Assembly: GCA_018105865.1 (NCBI GenBank)
Contig: CM030866.1
Span: 4,543,951-4,607,950, forward strand
Length of the DNA: 64,000 bases
Origin: Metaphire vulgaris
Taxonomy: Eukaryota > Annelida > Clitellata > Crassiclitellata > Megascolecidae
Reading direction: 5' to 3'
Part shown: positions 54,373 to 63,974 of the stretch, piece by piece
Numbering within the stretch: position 1 is the stretch's first letter
Layout of the letters: each line of letters begins with the position of its first letter
Notes under the pieces: model-generated
Told to the model about the DNA's origin: nothing
What the model saw: only the letters and a program-made list of their open reading frames with translations
The model's database searches: none
Position numbers and translations under genes: made by a program

Positions 54373-57300
54373 ACTAACAAGAAGCGAAACGGAAACGAGG
54401 CTGGCGGGGGTGGGGGGGTTAATTACCTCTGACCATAAACTTTAATTATCACAGTACAGAGTCTATGGTATCGGAAAGTGAAGCCATCCCTCCACCATTT
54501 TACATGGATAGGTTCTATCTAGTGATAATTAAAATCTATGTATCTGACAGTGCATGGTTTGATCCGGGTGCGTTTTATTTCAACTGTTCACGCGACCGAT
54601 GCACGCAACGGAGAGAAAAAAACGCATCCTGTTTTCCAAGAAGTCGTTCTGATGCACTAATTACCATAAAATCTAATTAACACTAGAAGGAGGCTATGGT
54701 TTCTGAAAGTGAAGCCAATTTTCCACCCATTTGGGGAGTTTTCACATTACCATAAGACTTCTAATAAAGCTGGTTTTCAACCAGCTGGCGTATAAAATCA
54801 TTTTTAAAATATAAGCCAGAGCTTGTATTAGAAGGTTTACGGTAATTTCTGTAGTATCCATGGTTACCATTGTCTAAAACGCAGGTGTAAATGACGGCAT
54901 AGTGGCTTCAACTGTCCGCCATCTTTACCATAGATAGACTGCTTCCAGTGAATTTTGATTTCTATTGTAACTACCGTCTAAATTTAGAAACTCTTGCACA
55001 AATCGCGATTACGTCATTTTGGATTCGAGAGCTAATGGGAACATAATTGCCCTTCTTATCAAGACCCGTTCCTATCTCACCTGTATTATCTACAATGACG
55101 TCATCGTCTTTGCTGTCGACAGGTGGCCTGTTTGGTCCACTGTCTGCGTCTTTCTTTCCGTCGTCGTCGTCTTCATCACTGCTTGTCTTGTCGTCGTCGT
55201 CGTCGTCATCATCATTTTCGTTTCTGTTGCGTGCTGACCACTGCATCTTGTTCTCCTTCTTCAGCCGTCGTCTGGCGTTGGCGAACCACGTGGACACCTG
55301 TGTCAAGGTCATCCTGGTGATGACGGCCAGCATGATCTTCTCGCCCTTCGTGGGGTAGGGGTTCTTCATGTGCTCGTGCAGCCACGTCTTAAGGGTGCTC
55401 GTGCATTCCCTCGAGCAGTTCTTTCGCCGAATATCCACAGCCGCGTATCTACAGTAAGAACCCAATGATCGCTCGCTTGCAACCGATAGATTAAAACGCA
55501 GTCGCATTCGAGACTGTCTTCTTCGCAATTCTTCTACCATTTATATAGCGCCGGCGTTCGTGATCGCCTCTTCTTACCCGGAACCGAAGTGGTAGGACAT
55601 GTTGAATGGGTCAGAGGTCGGCCAACCGGAAGTCGATTGGGATAAATTGCGACAGGTGCTGCAGCCGTCGTTTCCCTGCAGAACAAGAACTCGTTCTGGT
55701 GAGAATTTTCACAAACAAGAGCAGAGAATTCAAATGGAGTTGTGAGCTGTCGATGTTAATTATATTTTGTTTCATTTTCCTTAATTAACAGATACAAAAT
55801 GCGTTATGCCTCTATTATATTAGTGCTTACGAGATTTTGTGGCATAACGGGAAATTACCAGGTTTCAAAGCATTACTATAATTTGCTATACGACAACTTA
55901 CGCTTAACTTGTGCTGTGTAAACAAATATTGATGTAATCCATCACAAATGCAAAGAATATCTGTAGTGTTTTATACAGACCTGTTAGGAGGGAAGACTTC
56001 CCCCACCCAACCCCCACCCACCCCCCACCCCAAAAATCGCAGCACTAATTTTTTGCATTGAACTATGCCTTTACCCTTCCAGCCAAGTCAATCCCCCCTC
56101 CAAAGGCCTGGCGTCTGGATAAAACAACGCAATCGTCCATTCAAGAATTCAGTGAAGGGAAGAAGGGAGGAGGAGAAGGAGGAGGAGGACGAGGAGGAGA
56201 AGAGTGAGAGCAAGGAGAAGAAGAGAAAAAGTTTTTGAAGAACACGAGATCAAGAACAAGATCAAGAAACATAAATAAACTATTCTATATAAAAATATGA
56301 AGAATGAAAAAGAGGAGGAAGAGGAAGAAGAAGAAGAAGAAGAAGAAAAAAAGAAGAAGAAGAAGAAGAAGAAGAAGAAGAAGAAGAAGAGGAGGAGGAG
56401 GAGGAGGAGGAGGAGGAGGGAGAAAAGGGGAGAGAGGGACATGTCCTTTTACCAGCGGAGTATAGAACGCCGATGATTCTGGGGCAAAGGGTGAGTAGCG
56501 GTGGTCGCCAGAGGCTGATGGGTACAAAGGGTCCGAGGACGGAGCTACCCCGGAGTAGGCGGCCAGTCCGGAGGAGATGGGGCAGTACATGTCGACCGAT
56601 GCCGAGTTTTCGAAGGCGGCGCTCTTTGGTAGGTTGGCCTCACAACAGGATGCGACCACAGATGATGACGACGACGACGACGATGATGATGATGATGATG
56701 TCGTTCAACGACTTACAGCCAGGAGCTAGATACTGCAAAGAAAATTAAAAAGTGCGCGTAATCTAGCAATTGACGATTCTATGGTCTTTTATTAACAACA
56801 TAACAACTTGAGACTCGCATCTTTATCTTTATCAATATGCAATAATAATGATTGGACACTAATTGTTTTCGATATGGACAAGACTTTAAACAAACACAAC
56901 ATACATACAATTTGTAGTACGGGGCGTAACCGGGAATTTGATTGGGGTATGATGTGATTTTTTGGGGGGTATAAATCTTTAAAAACTTTGAAAATCTTTA
57001 AAAACACATTAAAATTTTAAGGTAGTCCGATATTTCGGGGTATTTATACCGATATACCCACCCCTCCCCCCGTCGCAACGCCCCTGATGCAGTAATCGTA
57101 CCGGGAGCGCATCTGAGCAATACTCCAGAAAAGGCGCTATAGAAATGTTCTGTTACAATACATCTATTAATTTTCCAATGCATTAATATAAAAGAGCTGT
57201 ATAAAATAGTACAGTTGCGTTCCTATAAAGTGCAGTTGATTGTTTAAAATGCTTCTATGCAAAATTAGCTGAATACTTTTCAAAGTACGCTTAGATAGAA

Positions 57301-57379
57301 GTACCTGAGAACCGAGAAGAGAGCAGCACGTGACATTTGTTGACCTCGAGTACGGATATCCGTACTTGGAGTACGACAT
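53029..57379 (-). CDS. Iroquois-class TALE homeobox protein, five exons
   Basis: DNA-binding transcription factor of the Iroquois (Irx) class. Exons on the - strand: E1 57379-57305 ([13 protein letters not shown], the Irx N-terminal signature), E2 56732-56453, E3 55675-55578, E4 55448-55081, E5 53417-53029 (TGA 53031-53029). Phases are 0, 0, 2, 1 and all junctions agree. E2 is 280 nt although both edges are phase 0, so it carries one extra base, located in the ATC/GTC repeat. E2 has S-C-C-E and M-Y-C-P motifs; E4 the homeodomain with P-Y-P loop and W-F-A-N-A-R-R-R, then an acidic D/E tract; E5 the Iro-box-type [12 protein letters not shown]. About 400 residues. Homeodomain arm residues N-C-S-R-E-C-T-S differ from the usual N-A-T-R-E-T-T-S, so it is a divergent member. 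A frame at 54096-53891 (acidic) may be an optional exon. Confidence 0.9.
53690..53887. repeat. GTCT/CT microsatellite
   Basis: Lies in the last intron of the Iroquois gene. Confidence 0.95.
54207..54372. repeat. (ATT)n (AGT)n (ATT)n array
   Basis: Intronic trinucleotide array. Confidence 0.95.
54464..54720. repeat. Short dispersed duplicate inside the intron
   Basis: CTATGGTATCGGAAAGTGAAG (54464) recurs as CTATGGTTTCTGAAAGTGAAG (54693), each followed by CCA and a CCACCATTT / CCACCCATTT block, about 230 bp apart. Origin unknown. Confidence 0.6.
55081..55448 (-). CDS. Iroquois homeobox exon (E4)
   Basis: Acceptor TTACTGTAG then A-TAC-GCG; donor ACAG|GTGAGA. It encodes the TALE homeodomain and an acidic tail with runs of eight and four Asp coded by GAC/GAT repeats. 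Homeodomain landmarks: R-R-K-N at the arm, [35 protein letters not shown]. Helix 3 is unchanged from the class consensus; changes are in the arm and helix 1. Confidence 0.95.
56155..56425. repeat. GAA/GGA purine-rich tract
   Basis: About 270 bp of GAA, GGA and GAAAA units in the second Iroquois intron, immediately downstream (transcriptionally) of exon E2. The poly-Pro and poly-Leu extension of E2 on the - strand is read-through of this intron. Confidence 0.93.
56453..56732 (-). CDS. Iroquois exon E2 with a frame break in a trinucleotide tract
   Basis: After TTTCTTTGCAG the frame from E1 reads [11 protein letters not shown], then the (ATC)n(GTC)n tract at about 56642-56700. The conserved continuation V-V-A-S-C-C-E-A-N is in the next frame, where a TGA (56707-56705) blocks entry from upstream. 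So neither frame is open throughout. Confidence 0.8.
56920..57086. mobile_element. MITE, CAGGGGCGTAGC family, in the first Iroquois intron
   Basis: CGGGGCGTAACCGGGAATTT to CGTCGCAACGCCCCTG; flanks TTGTAGTA and ATGCAGTA (6 of 8). Confidence 0.85.
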
Positions 57380-57739
57380 CGGAAGTAGGAGTTTCGAGTA
57401 CCGGTACTTCGTTCCCTGATTCTACTTAGGCACGCTCGAAAATGGGAATGACGTCATAATCACGTGATCGACAGGGAAACCAGAACTGGTTCCGGTTTTC
57501 GTATCGGAGAAATCTTATGACGTCATTAGAGAGGAGATTTCAGATAGATTTTTGATCCGACAAGGCGAATACGCGCCTTTATTGGAGAATTTTCCGTATA
57601 CTTAGCTATTTTTTGAACAGACGTTTGTCCAGAAGGCATCAAAAAATTTCACAGAATATTATATTTTCTAATTCTCATCGTTCGATTAGCGCTTTGTAAT
57701 TCTTCTGAAAATTTAGATATCTATTCACTTGGTTCCAAA

Positions 57740-57754
57740 AGCGCCACCTGTCGA
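57740..57754 (-). promoter_or_regulatory. CTCF-like motif
   Basis: AGCGCCACCTGTCGA, reverse of a CAGGTGGCGCT core. First of five similar sites upstream of the Iroquois gene. Confidence 0.3.
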
Positions 57755-58029
57755 TAGAATTAATCAGGAAGTCAGCATGCAGATCGAGTGAATTGGCGCC
57801 ATTTCTCTGTCTCGTATCGTCTGCTCCGCCGTAGAACAATCTTCCCGCTCGAGCGGTGGTTGTCCCTCTCTGATTGACGTCAGGCGGTCTGCGTCATCGC
57901 AGACTAGACGGACACCTCAGGGCCCCTCCTACGGGGCCCGGGGGCCGACCCCCCGTGGCACCAACTGCAGTCCCCGTGAGAAAAATCGATATCTTGCGCT
58001 TGACATAATGTAAACAGCACCATAGAACA

Positions 58030-58110
58030 AAAGGTCTCCAAAGTACGGCCCGCGGGTCATATCCGGCCCGCCAAGGCCTCTAATCCGACCCGCGGCAAGA
58101 AATGTGGAAC
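58030..58110. mobile_element. hAT-type end fragment (CGGCCCGCGGG)
   Basis: GGTCTCCAAAGTACGGCCCG and ATCCGGCCCGCC are the conserved terminal text of a widespread hAT family (pattern memory). The matching other end was not found. Confidence 0.45.
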
Positions 58111-58399
58111 ATGCGCAGATCTATTATAGAAGACCTCTGCCATAGAAAATAGACACAAAGCCGCAAATCCTGAGTTTGGCACTCATCGCTTTTGCAAAGG
58201 ATATAAAAATGGCCGAATTCAATCAAAAATCCTGAATTGCCAAAGTGAAAAAAGATTTTATCCGAATAATACAAAATCACCCAAAATTCTTTAGCAGTGG
58301 GGGCTCTGTCCAGATCCCCCGACGCTCCCTGACTCACCCAGGCCTGTATAAGTGATGGCGACTCGAGTTTTTGAATCCTGGCTACGCCACTGTTGAGAG

Positions 58400-58672
58400 C
58401 TTCGATAAAAACTGAATTTCGGGGATCGGTCCAGAGACTCAGCTGGTATTTTTCGTTTTTTCTGTTCTAAATTAAAAATGAAACTATCTTTTTAGATTGA
58501 GTGACTGAGTCCACCTTGAAATAGAAATATTCCAGCTTCTAATAATATCCAAATACGATCCAATTTGAGTGTTCGATTTTTTAAAGCAAGAGGCTAGTGG
58601 GGTTTGACTGCCCCCGCCCAGAAATTTCTACCGCCTCAATGGCACCGGATCGCTATCGTTAAGTCAACAGAG
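58400..58672. other. No gene seen
   Basis: The text ending at 58393 (CCTGGCTACGCCACTG) is a solo MITE right end. The rest is unremarkable. Confidence 0.4.
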
Positions 58673-58690
58673 CCACGCCACCTGGCGAAT
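58673..58690 (-). promoter_or_regulatory. CTCF-like motif
   Basis: CCACGCCACCTGGCGAAT; the core CGCCACCTGG is the reverse of CCAGGTGGCG. Motif match only. Confidence 0.3.
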
Positions 58691-58853
58691 AGCTTGAAAC
58701 TAAACTATTCATGATAATCGACAGAGGGCAAGCCATTTGGCTCACTTGAAGAAAGACGATAAACCATTACATGAAACAAAGTATTGTGTCCCTACTGTAG
58801 CTCTATATTTCATCAGATAGGCCTACATACTCGTTCGCAAAATAACTAATAAA

Positions 58854-58881
58854 ATTAATCGATAATTAATTATCGATTAAT
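58854..58881. promoter_or_regulatory. Perfect 28-bp palindrome of TAAT/ATCGAT sites
   Basis: ATTAATCGATAATT followed by its exact reverse complement. It contains two ATCGATTAAT halves and a central AATTAATT, i.e. homeodomain-type cores in mirror arrangement, 1.5 kb upstream of the Iroquois start codon. The regulatory role is inference. Confidence 0.5.
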
Positions 58882-58899
58882 CGCTTTGTGACGAGGAAC

Positions 58900-59335
58900 T
58901 ATATTATGTGTAAAATTCATGTCAAAAATATTCGCTATGTGGGGCCGGTTTTTATATCACGTGATCCATCCATTCCCACCCTCCAACATTCATTTCAGCG
59001 ACATGAATTTCAAAGCAAGTTAGAAGATGCAAGTTGCTTTAGTGTTGAGAGGAGTTGAGACATAGCTATGGATTGTCATTCAAATGGTCCATTCAATTGC
59101 AGTTTATTTCATCATTCTAAGCTACGCAACGGAGCATAAAAAAGCAACCCCAAACAATAGCCTAGGGGCCAATGGTTACTAGATTAATCATAGACGTTTT
59201 CACACAGGTTAATAATGGCTCCTAAAACACTTGAAAATCACTTTATAATTAGGCTTAGGCCTAATATTATAACGTCATTAGAAACTGAAGGTAAGTAAGT
59301 AAGAAAGTAAGCACTTGTTTTGGGCCTGTCTTCTT
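58900..59335. other. No gene seen
   Basis: Upstream flank of the Iroquois gene with no recognised element. GTAAGTAAGTAAGAAAGTAAGC is at 59290-59311. Confidence 0.35.
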
Positions 59336-59336
59336 T

Positions 59337-59399
59337 CCCTCTGTCTCTGTCTCTGTCTCTGTCTCTGTCTCTCTGTCTCTCTGTCTCTCTGTCTGTCTG

Positions 59400-59432
<33 letters not shown>
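59337..59432. repeat. (CTGT)n (CT)n microsatellite
   Basis: Simple repeats; - strand R-E frames are artefacts. Confidence 0.95.
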
Positions 59433-59437
<5 letters not shown>

Positions 59438-59794
59438 TTCTGAGTCGTAGGTTGGATGCTCTTCGTCAAAATACACAACCCTCCCCCCCCAACATTCATT
59501 TGATGGCTTAATGAACCTGCTAATCGAAAATTTATGCAGCAAAATGCCCGAGGCAGAGTAGTTCGGCCCGTACTTTTGCCCCCCCCCCCCTACAGTACCG
59601 TGTTTGAGAGTCATTTGTGTCGACTGGCATTTAGATACCTAATAGGTCTAATTAACGTAATTAACCACCGTTTAAAAGGTGCGCCCCGATTTTTCTCATT
59701 AGATCCTTCGATCCAGGTAAATGCACCGAGAGCGAAAGGAACACAAGAGACGATGGCGTGGATTAACATACAACCATTAGGACCTGTTTAATTG

Positions 59795-59814
59795 TGGCGA
59801 CACCTGGCGACAGA
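59795..59814 (-). promoter_or_regulatory. CTCF-like motif
   Basis: GTGGCGACACCTGGCGACAG; core CACCTGGCGACAG, reverse of a CCAGGTGTCGCC-type site. Confidence 0.25.
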
Positions 59815-59819
59815 TGGCC

Positions 59820-60360
59820 GCAACCGGTCATGTCTGTGAAATCGGTTTTGTCAGAAATAGATAGGGTCTTAGCAATAGGGGTTGGTTGGTGGGCGGCGGG
59901 ATGGGGAGTAGGGTGGGCGAAGAAACACTGAAGTATGCACATCCAATTTTTACCAAGTTTTCTATATATAGCTATTGTTTACAATTTTACTGAATTATTT
60001 TTTGTTTGTTTGAGAAAACGTGTCAGAACGCGTTAAGTTCTTTGCTATTCTACTTTTGAGGCGTGCAGCATCACGTGACATGTATTCATACGTTTGAAAT
60101 AATTGAATTTAGTTGATACAGTATTAGTGTTTGAATATACACTGTGCTTTTTAGCGTCTCCATATTCTACGGAGATGTAACTCAAATAAATAACAGCGCA
60201 GAATAAGCAACTAATCTGAAAATTATTCTTAAATTATTTCATTGTCAGCGCCGAGATCTTACTTACTATCGGCTTCCACTGCAGAGCAAAATAATGCGAC
60301 CAAAACCGTTCCCAAAAGGAGCCTTGTTCAACGGCATCGGATAAATAGCTAGAAATAACG
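59820..60360. other. No gene seen
   Basis: AT-rich sequence with no supported frames or recognised repeats. Confidence 0.35.
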
Positions 60361-60933
60361 GCAATATGGCGCTATATAAATTTCTCCACTGCGACGACGA
60401 CAACGACGATGACGTCATCGCAATACTGCGGCGTTTCAATTGCTCGGCTTTGGCGCCGGATTTCTTCTTGATCTCGGTCGCGGGCGTTTCAATTTGCTTT
60501 CGCGCGCGACGCTCTAAAGCCACAGAGAAGAGGAATATTGGGAGACGCAAAGACGGGGGGGACCTGCTTCCGGCGCAGCTATAGGCCCACGGGACCGCCT
60601 TATCGCCGGGCCGCGGGGCAGGCGGGGCCTACTAGTCCCGCGGAGCCCCGGTCGCTGGCTGGGCCTGGGTCTGGGCCTGGGCCTGGGCCCCGTAGCGCCG
60701 CCGATGGGGACGGGCGGCCGGTCGGTCGGTCGGTCTTATCTCCCCGGCTTTCGAGAAATATTCTCGGCGGTCTATACGACCGTCGCGCCATTCATCATTT
60801 CCATCTTAATCAACGGAGACCGCGCACAGTCAATTTCCTATTAGTTTCCGGTCGGCGAGTGGCGAAAACGAGGCCCGGCTAAGTCCCGCCATTGATCCGT
60901 CCAGTCGGGCGCCATATTGGATTTCGAGCGTCG

Positions 60934-60952
60934 TCGCGCCCCCTAGTAACCG
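60934..60952 (-). promoter_or_regulatory. CTCF-like motif
   Basis: TCGCGCCCCCTAGTAACCG; reverse complement reads TTACTAGGGGGCGCGA, close to the CTCF core CCASYAGRKGGCRSY. Confidence 0.45.
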
Positions 60953-61311
60953 GTAACGAATACAGACAATTATTCTTGATTACGTCGGCCAAATGGACCT
61001 CGGTCAAGTGACCGTACGCGCTAGATAGCTTCTGAACCCGGCGTCAATCAATCAGGGGCTCCCGGGCCCGGGGGCGGGGAGCGGGAGCGGGGGCGCCCCT
61101 AAGAGGGGCCCACCCTATCGCCGAGAATTATGAGCGCCTCGGGTCTGCGGGGTCAACTGGCCGGAAACCGCCGCCGAGGAGAGAGAGAGAGAGAGGAACG
61201 GACGAGCCATTTTCAAAATGGCCGAACTGACGGTCGAAAGGAAACCATAGAACGAGGCGACAATCTTATCTATATTGCGATGGGCGTCGAACGATGACGT
61301 AGACGGCCGAC

Positions 61312-61330
61312 GTGGCGCCCCCTGGTGAAG
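61312..61330 (-). promoter_or_regulatory. Strong CTCF-like motif
   Basis: GTGGCGCCCCCTGGTGAAG; the reverse complement CTTCACCAGGGGGCGCCAC contains CACCAGGGGGCGCC, an essentially full match to the metazoan CTCF core. Same orientation as the four sites at 57740-60952. Confidence 0.55.
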
Positions 61331-61349
61331 AAGAAAATCGGAAGCGGCG

Positions 61350-61873
61350 GGTCAATTGATTTCGACGCCGATATTTCACCTAATGACGTAATCGTGATGT
61401 CATATAAAATAACTTTAATTTTCTCATCGGTCGAGATCTGTTGGGGGGGGGAGAATTCCAGACGGGCGGACGATTAGTGGGATGATAAATGCCTCTCTTT
61501 TTCTTTCTCTACTCTAACTGGACGTCTGTGAAGATTATCCGTCTGTGAAGATTATCCGGGGAATAATTTAAAGGTTATGCGTAATTTTTCTAACCCCAGA
61601 CGACGTCGACAAAGTGTTCTACGTTCACGTTTAATTTTCTCAATTTGAATTATAAAGTAGAAGCAGTCATTCTTATCAGGTTTGGTTTGTCAAAGTGCTC
61701 TGATTGTCAATTTAGGTTTTCCATTACTATTTAACAAAGGTGAACCTACTATTGGTTAAATTAAGGAGGTTACCAATGTTCCCTCTAATTTTGTATAGTA
61801 TTGCTGATGTAAAACGTTCTCGACTTTAGCCTTAGCTATGCTACTATGCTATAGCGTTTCATAAATCATCACT

Positions 61874-61875
<2 letters not shown>
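61350..61875. other. No gene seen
   Basis: A direct repeat GTCTGTGAAGATTATCCG occurs at 61525 and 61541. Otherwise nothing was recognised. Confidence 0.4.

Positions 61876-61876
<1 letters not shown>

Positions 61877-61948
<72 letters not shown>
61877..61948. repeat. (AAT)n microsatellite
   Basis: Uninterrupted AAT. Confidence 0.96.
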
Positions 61949-62184
61949 TGCGCACCTGAAATTTCTTATGTGCAAACTTGTACATGTTGTATGGCGTAAT
62001 CTTTATCAATAAGTACGTGTATGAAAGCAGTCAAAATTTTCTGAAAAAATGTGTGCGCTCCATTTTTTTTCTTTTGCGCGCTTTCTTTACGACCTCTGTG
62101 TGCGCATGCGCCGCTCCCAAAGAACATTGCGGATCACGTGATGTAAACTAGGTAACCGTGAGCTCAGTAAGGTTAGAGAAGGCA

Positions 62185-62185
<1 letters not shown>

Positions 62186-62218
<33 letters not shown>
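62186..62218. repeat. (GT)n microsatellite
   Basis: Pure GT. Confidence 0.96.
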
Positions 62219-62219
<1 letters not shown>

Positions 62220-62224
62220 CAATT

Positions 62225-63225
62225 ATTCGTGTGGATTCGATTGAAATAATTGAAAAACGGTTTTCGTACAATTCTCTGCCGGAAGTCGAAAAAGAAAAAA
62301 AGCATTTCAAGACAATAAGAGCGATCACCTGGAGATTGGATGGGGTGGGGGTAACGTTTCAATTGCAGCACTGACTGACGTCATCATTCAACATCCGAAT
62401 AATAATAATGACGTCGATGATGATAAGGAACCGTGTATTGAAGTGATCATTTTACGTAGCGCCTTTTCTCTATGGGAGAAACTGGACAATGGACGAACGT
62501 TGAATGTCGTGCAAATTCTTCTTATTTCGCAAGAGGAAAACAATGAAATCTGTCTCATTTTTGAGCGATTTTCGTCCAATTATGTAGCGCCTTTTGTCGG
62601 CCCGCCGAGTCTCTGTATATCGATGTCCAGCTTATCTCGACCGAGCCAGCCGTAAGCGCAGAACAACTGGCGATAATATTCGTAATTATCTCTAATTTTC
62701 TCGAAATGTCTCTAGGCTGTTACTTCGGCCGCCCTCCGCCGCGTCTCAAACGGCGGCCGGGGGGAGGGTGGCGGAAAAAGGACCGACGCCCGCCACAATG
62801 TTCGGTGGAAATCTCTCGTCTTCTTTTCAACGCGTCGCGATTCAATTATTACTCCATCAATTACCAACCATCGTCGACGATTTTGACCGCCGCACCTCGT
62901 TGTTCCCCATCGCGTGCACGTCCTCCTCTACCTGTGGGGCTGAAACCGAGGCCGGTGATTGGCGGCAATTGAGAACTTCCGGCGAAATATGGCAGCTTCC
63001 GGAAACAAGCGATTAGACCCGTTGAGTCACGTGACAGATTATTATAACAATGACGTAATCGATCACGAGGAAGAATGCAAAGAACTTCGGAATCAGGAGA
63101 AGTAAAAACGCATTTCTCGACAATTATTGTCCTCATGAAGACCATTGAAGCTGTTTCTTCTTCTGTTTTGGGTCAACTAATTTTTTTCAAGTCCTCTAAA
63201 ACTATGGTAGGCTAATGCGTTACTT
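62225..63225. other. No gene seen
   Basis: Partly GC-rich (62730-62800, 62880-62960). Frames 62443-62655, 62706-62972 and 62768-63016 have no recognisable features. GAGTCACGTGAC at 63024 is an E-box-type palindrome. Confidence 0.35.
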
Positions 63226-63231
63226 CATATA

Positions 63232-63306
63232 CAGGGTGGCGCAAAAAACGCGGACTAGTCACATTTAGGTTTGCATCTAATATAGTCCGTTTTTTGCGCC
63301 ACCCTG
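63232..63306. mobile_element. 75-bp mariner-type mini-MITE
   Basis: Inverted ends CAGGGTGGCGCAAAAAACG and CGTTTTTTGCGCCACCCTG (19 bp, perfect), flanked by TA on both sides, as for Tc1/mariner elements. A second inner match CGGACTA / TAGTCCG lengthens the arms with a one-base offset. Only about 30 bases remain between the arms. Confidence 0.88.
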
Positions 63307-63309
63307 TAC

Positions 63310-63775
63310 AGTCATATGATCTCAATGGAAGACGACATGGTCTAATTGACAGAATGATAAGTTTGTCTCGGCTCCTTGGGTGCAGGTGGGGTAACATCGT
63401 TAAATTCGATGGGGGTGCCTAAGAGTAATGATATAGGTAGTCAACCCTATCTACATTCGATTTCCCGAATAGGCCCCCATGAGGGTTGTGTCTTCACAGA
63501 ATAAAACCGGAAAAACCACTGCAGTTTTGGAAAACTGGAATTTGAAGCGCATAACTAAAATCATTGCAATTTTACTATTTCAGTCAATCAGTCAGCAATC
63601 TTTAGTCAGTCTAATATAATTTTTCAACTTTTTATCTTTCGTTATAATGAACATGATAATATCTCCTTATAATATCTTTATCTATATATATATATCATTA
63701 TTTCTATTTTTTCTAATATCTCTGTACAATTTTGTCTGTCAACTTTTTCTCTTTCTGTTATAATGAACTCTGATA
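63310..63775. other. No gene seen
   Basis: AT-rich sequence. A tandem-like pair (TTTTTCAACTTTTTATCTTTC, then GTCAACTTTTTCTCTTTCTG, each followed by GTTATAATGAAC and TGATAATATCTC) lies about 125 bp apart at 63620-63781. Confidence 0.4.
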
Positions 63776-63777
63776 AT

Positions 63778-63927
63778 ATCTCTCTGTCTTTCTCTCTCTC
63801 TGTCTCTCTCTCTCTTTCTCTCTGTTTCTGTCTCTCTGTCTCTCTGTCTCTTTCTCTCTCTCTTCTCTCTGTCTCTCTGTCTCTCTGTCTGTCTGTCTCT
63901 CTGTCTCTCTGTCTGTCTGTCTGTCTG

Positions 63928-63971
<44 letters not shown>
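63778..63971. repeat. CT/GTCT microsatellite
   Basis: Simple repeat at the right edge of the window. Confidence 0.95.

Positions 63972-63974
<3 letters not shown>

Larger units (their letters stand above)
60400..61345. other. GC- and CpG-rich segment, no gene
   Basis: CpG-dense stretch, markedly richer in GC than the rest of the window, with a GGGCCT minisatellite at about 60658-60692, GCCATATTGG and several CGCC motifs. Frames here (60538-60882, 60600-60791) look like GC-rich artefacts. By position it could be a distal promoter or enhancer of the Iroquois gene or of a gene to the right of the window; inference only. Confidence 0.45.

Noticed and set aside
55019..55358. Plus-strand frames over the Iroquois homeobox exon
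   Set aside because: They are antisense shadows; the - strand carries the conserved homeodomain.
56653..56732. A 16-base micro-exon in Iroquois E2, using GGCT|GTAAGT as donor
   Set aside because: The GTAAGT is a perfect donor, but no downstream acceptor in phase keeps the conserved S-C-C-E, and the intron would be only about 60 bases.
60538..60882. Frames on both strands in the GC-rich segment
   Set aside because: Low-complexity G-P-R composition, mirrored on both strands, no splice context; typical of CpG-rich non-coding DNA.
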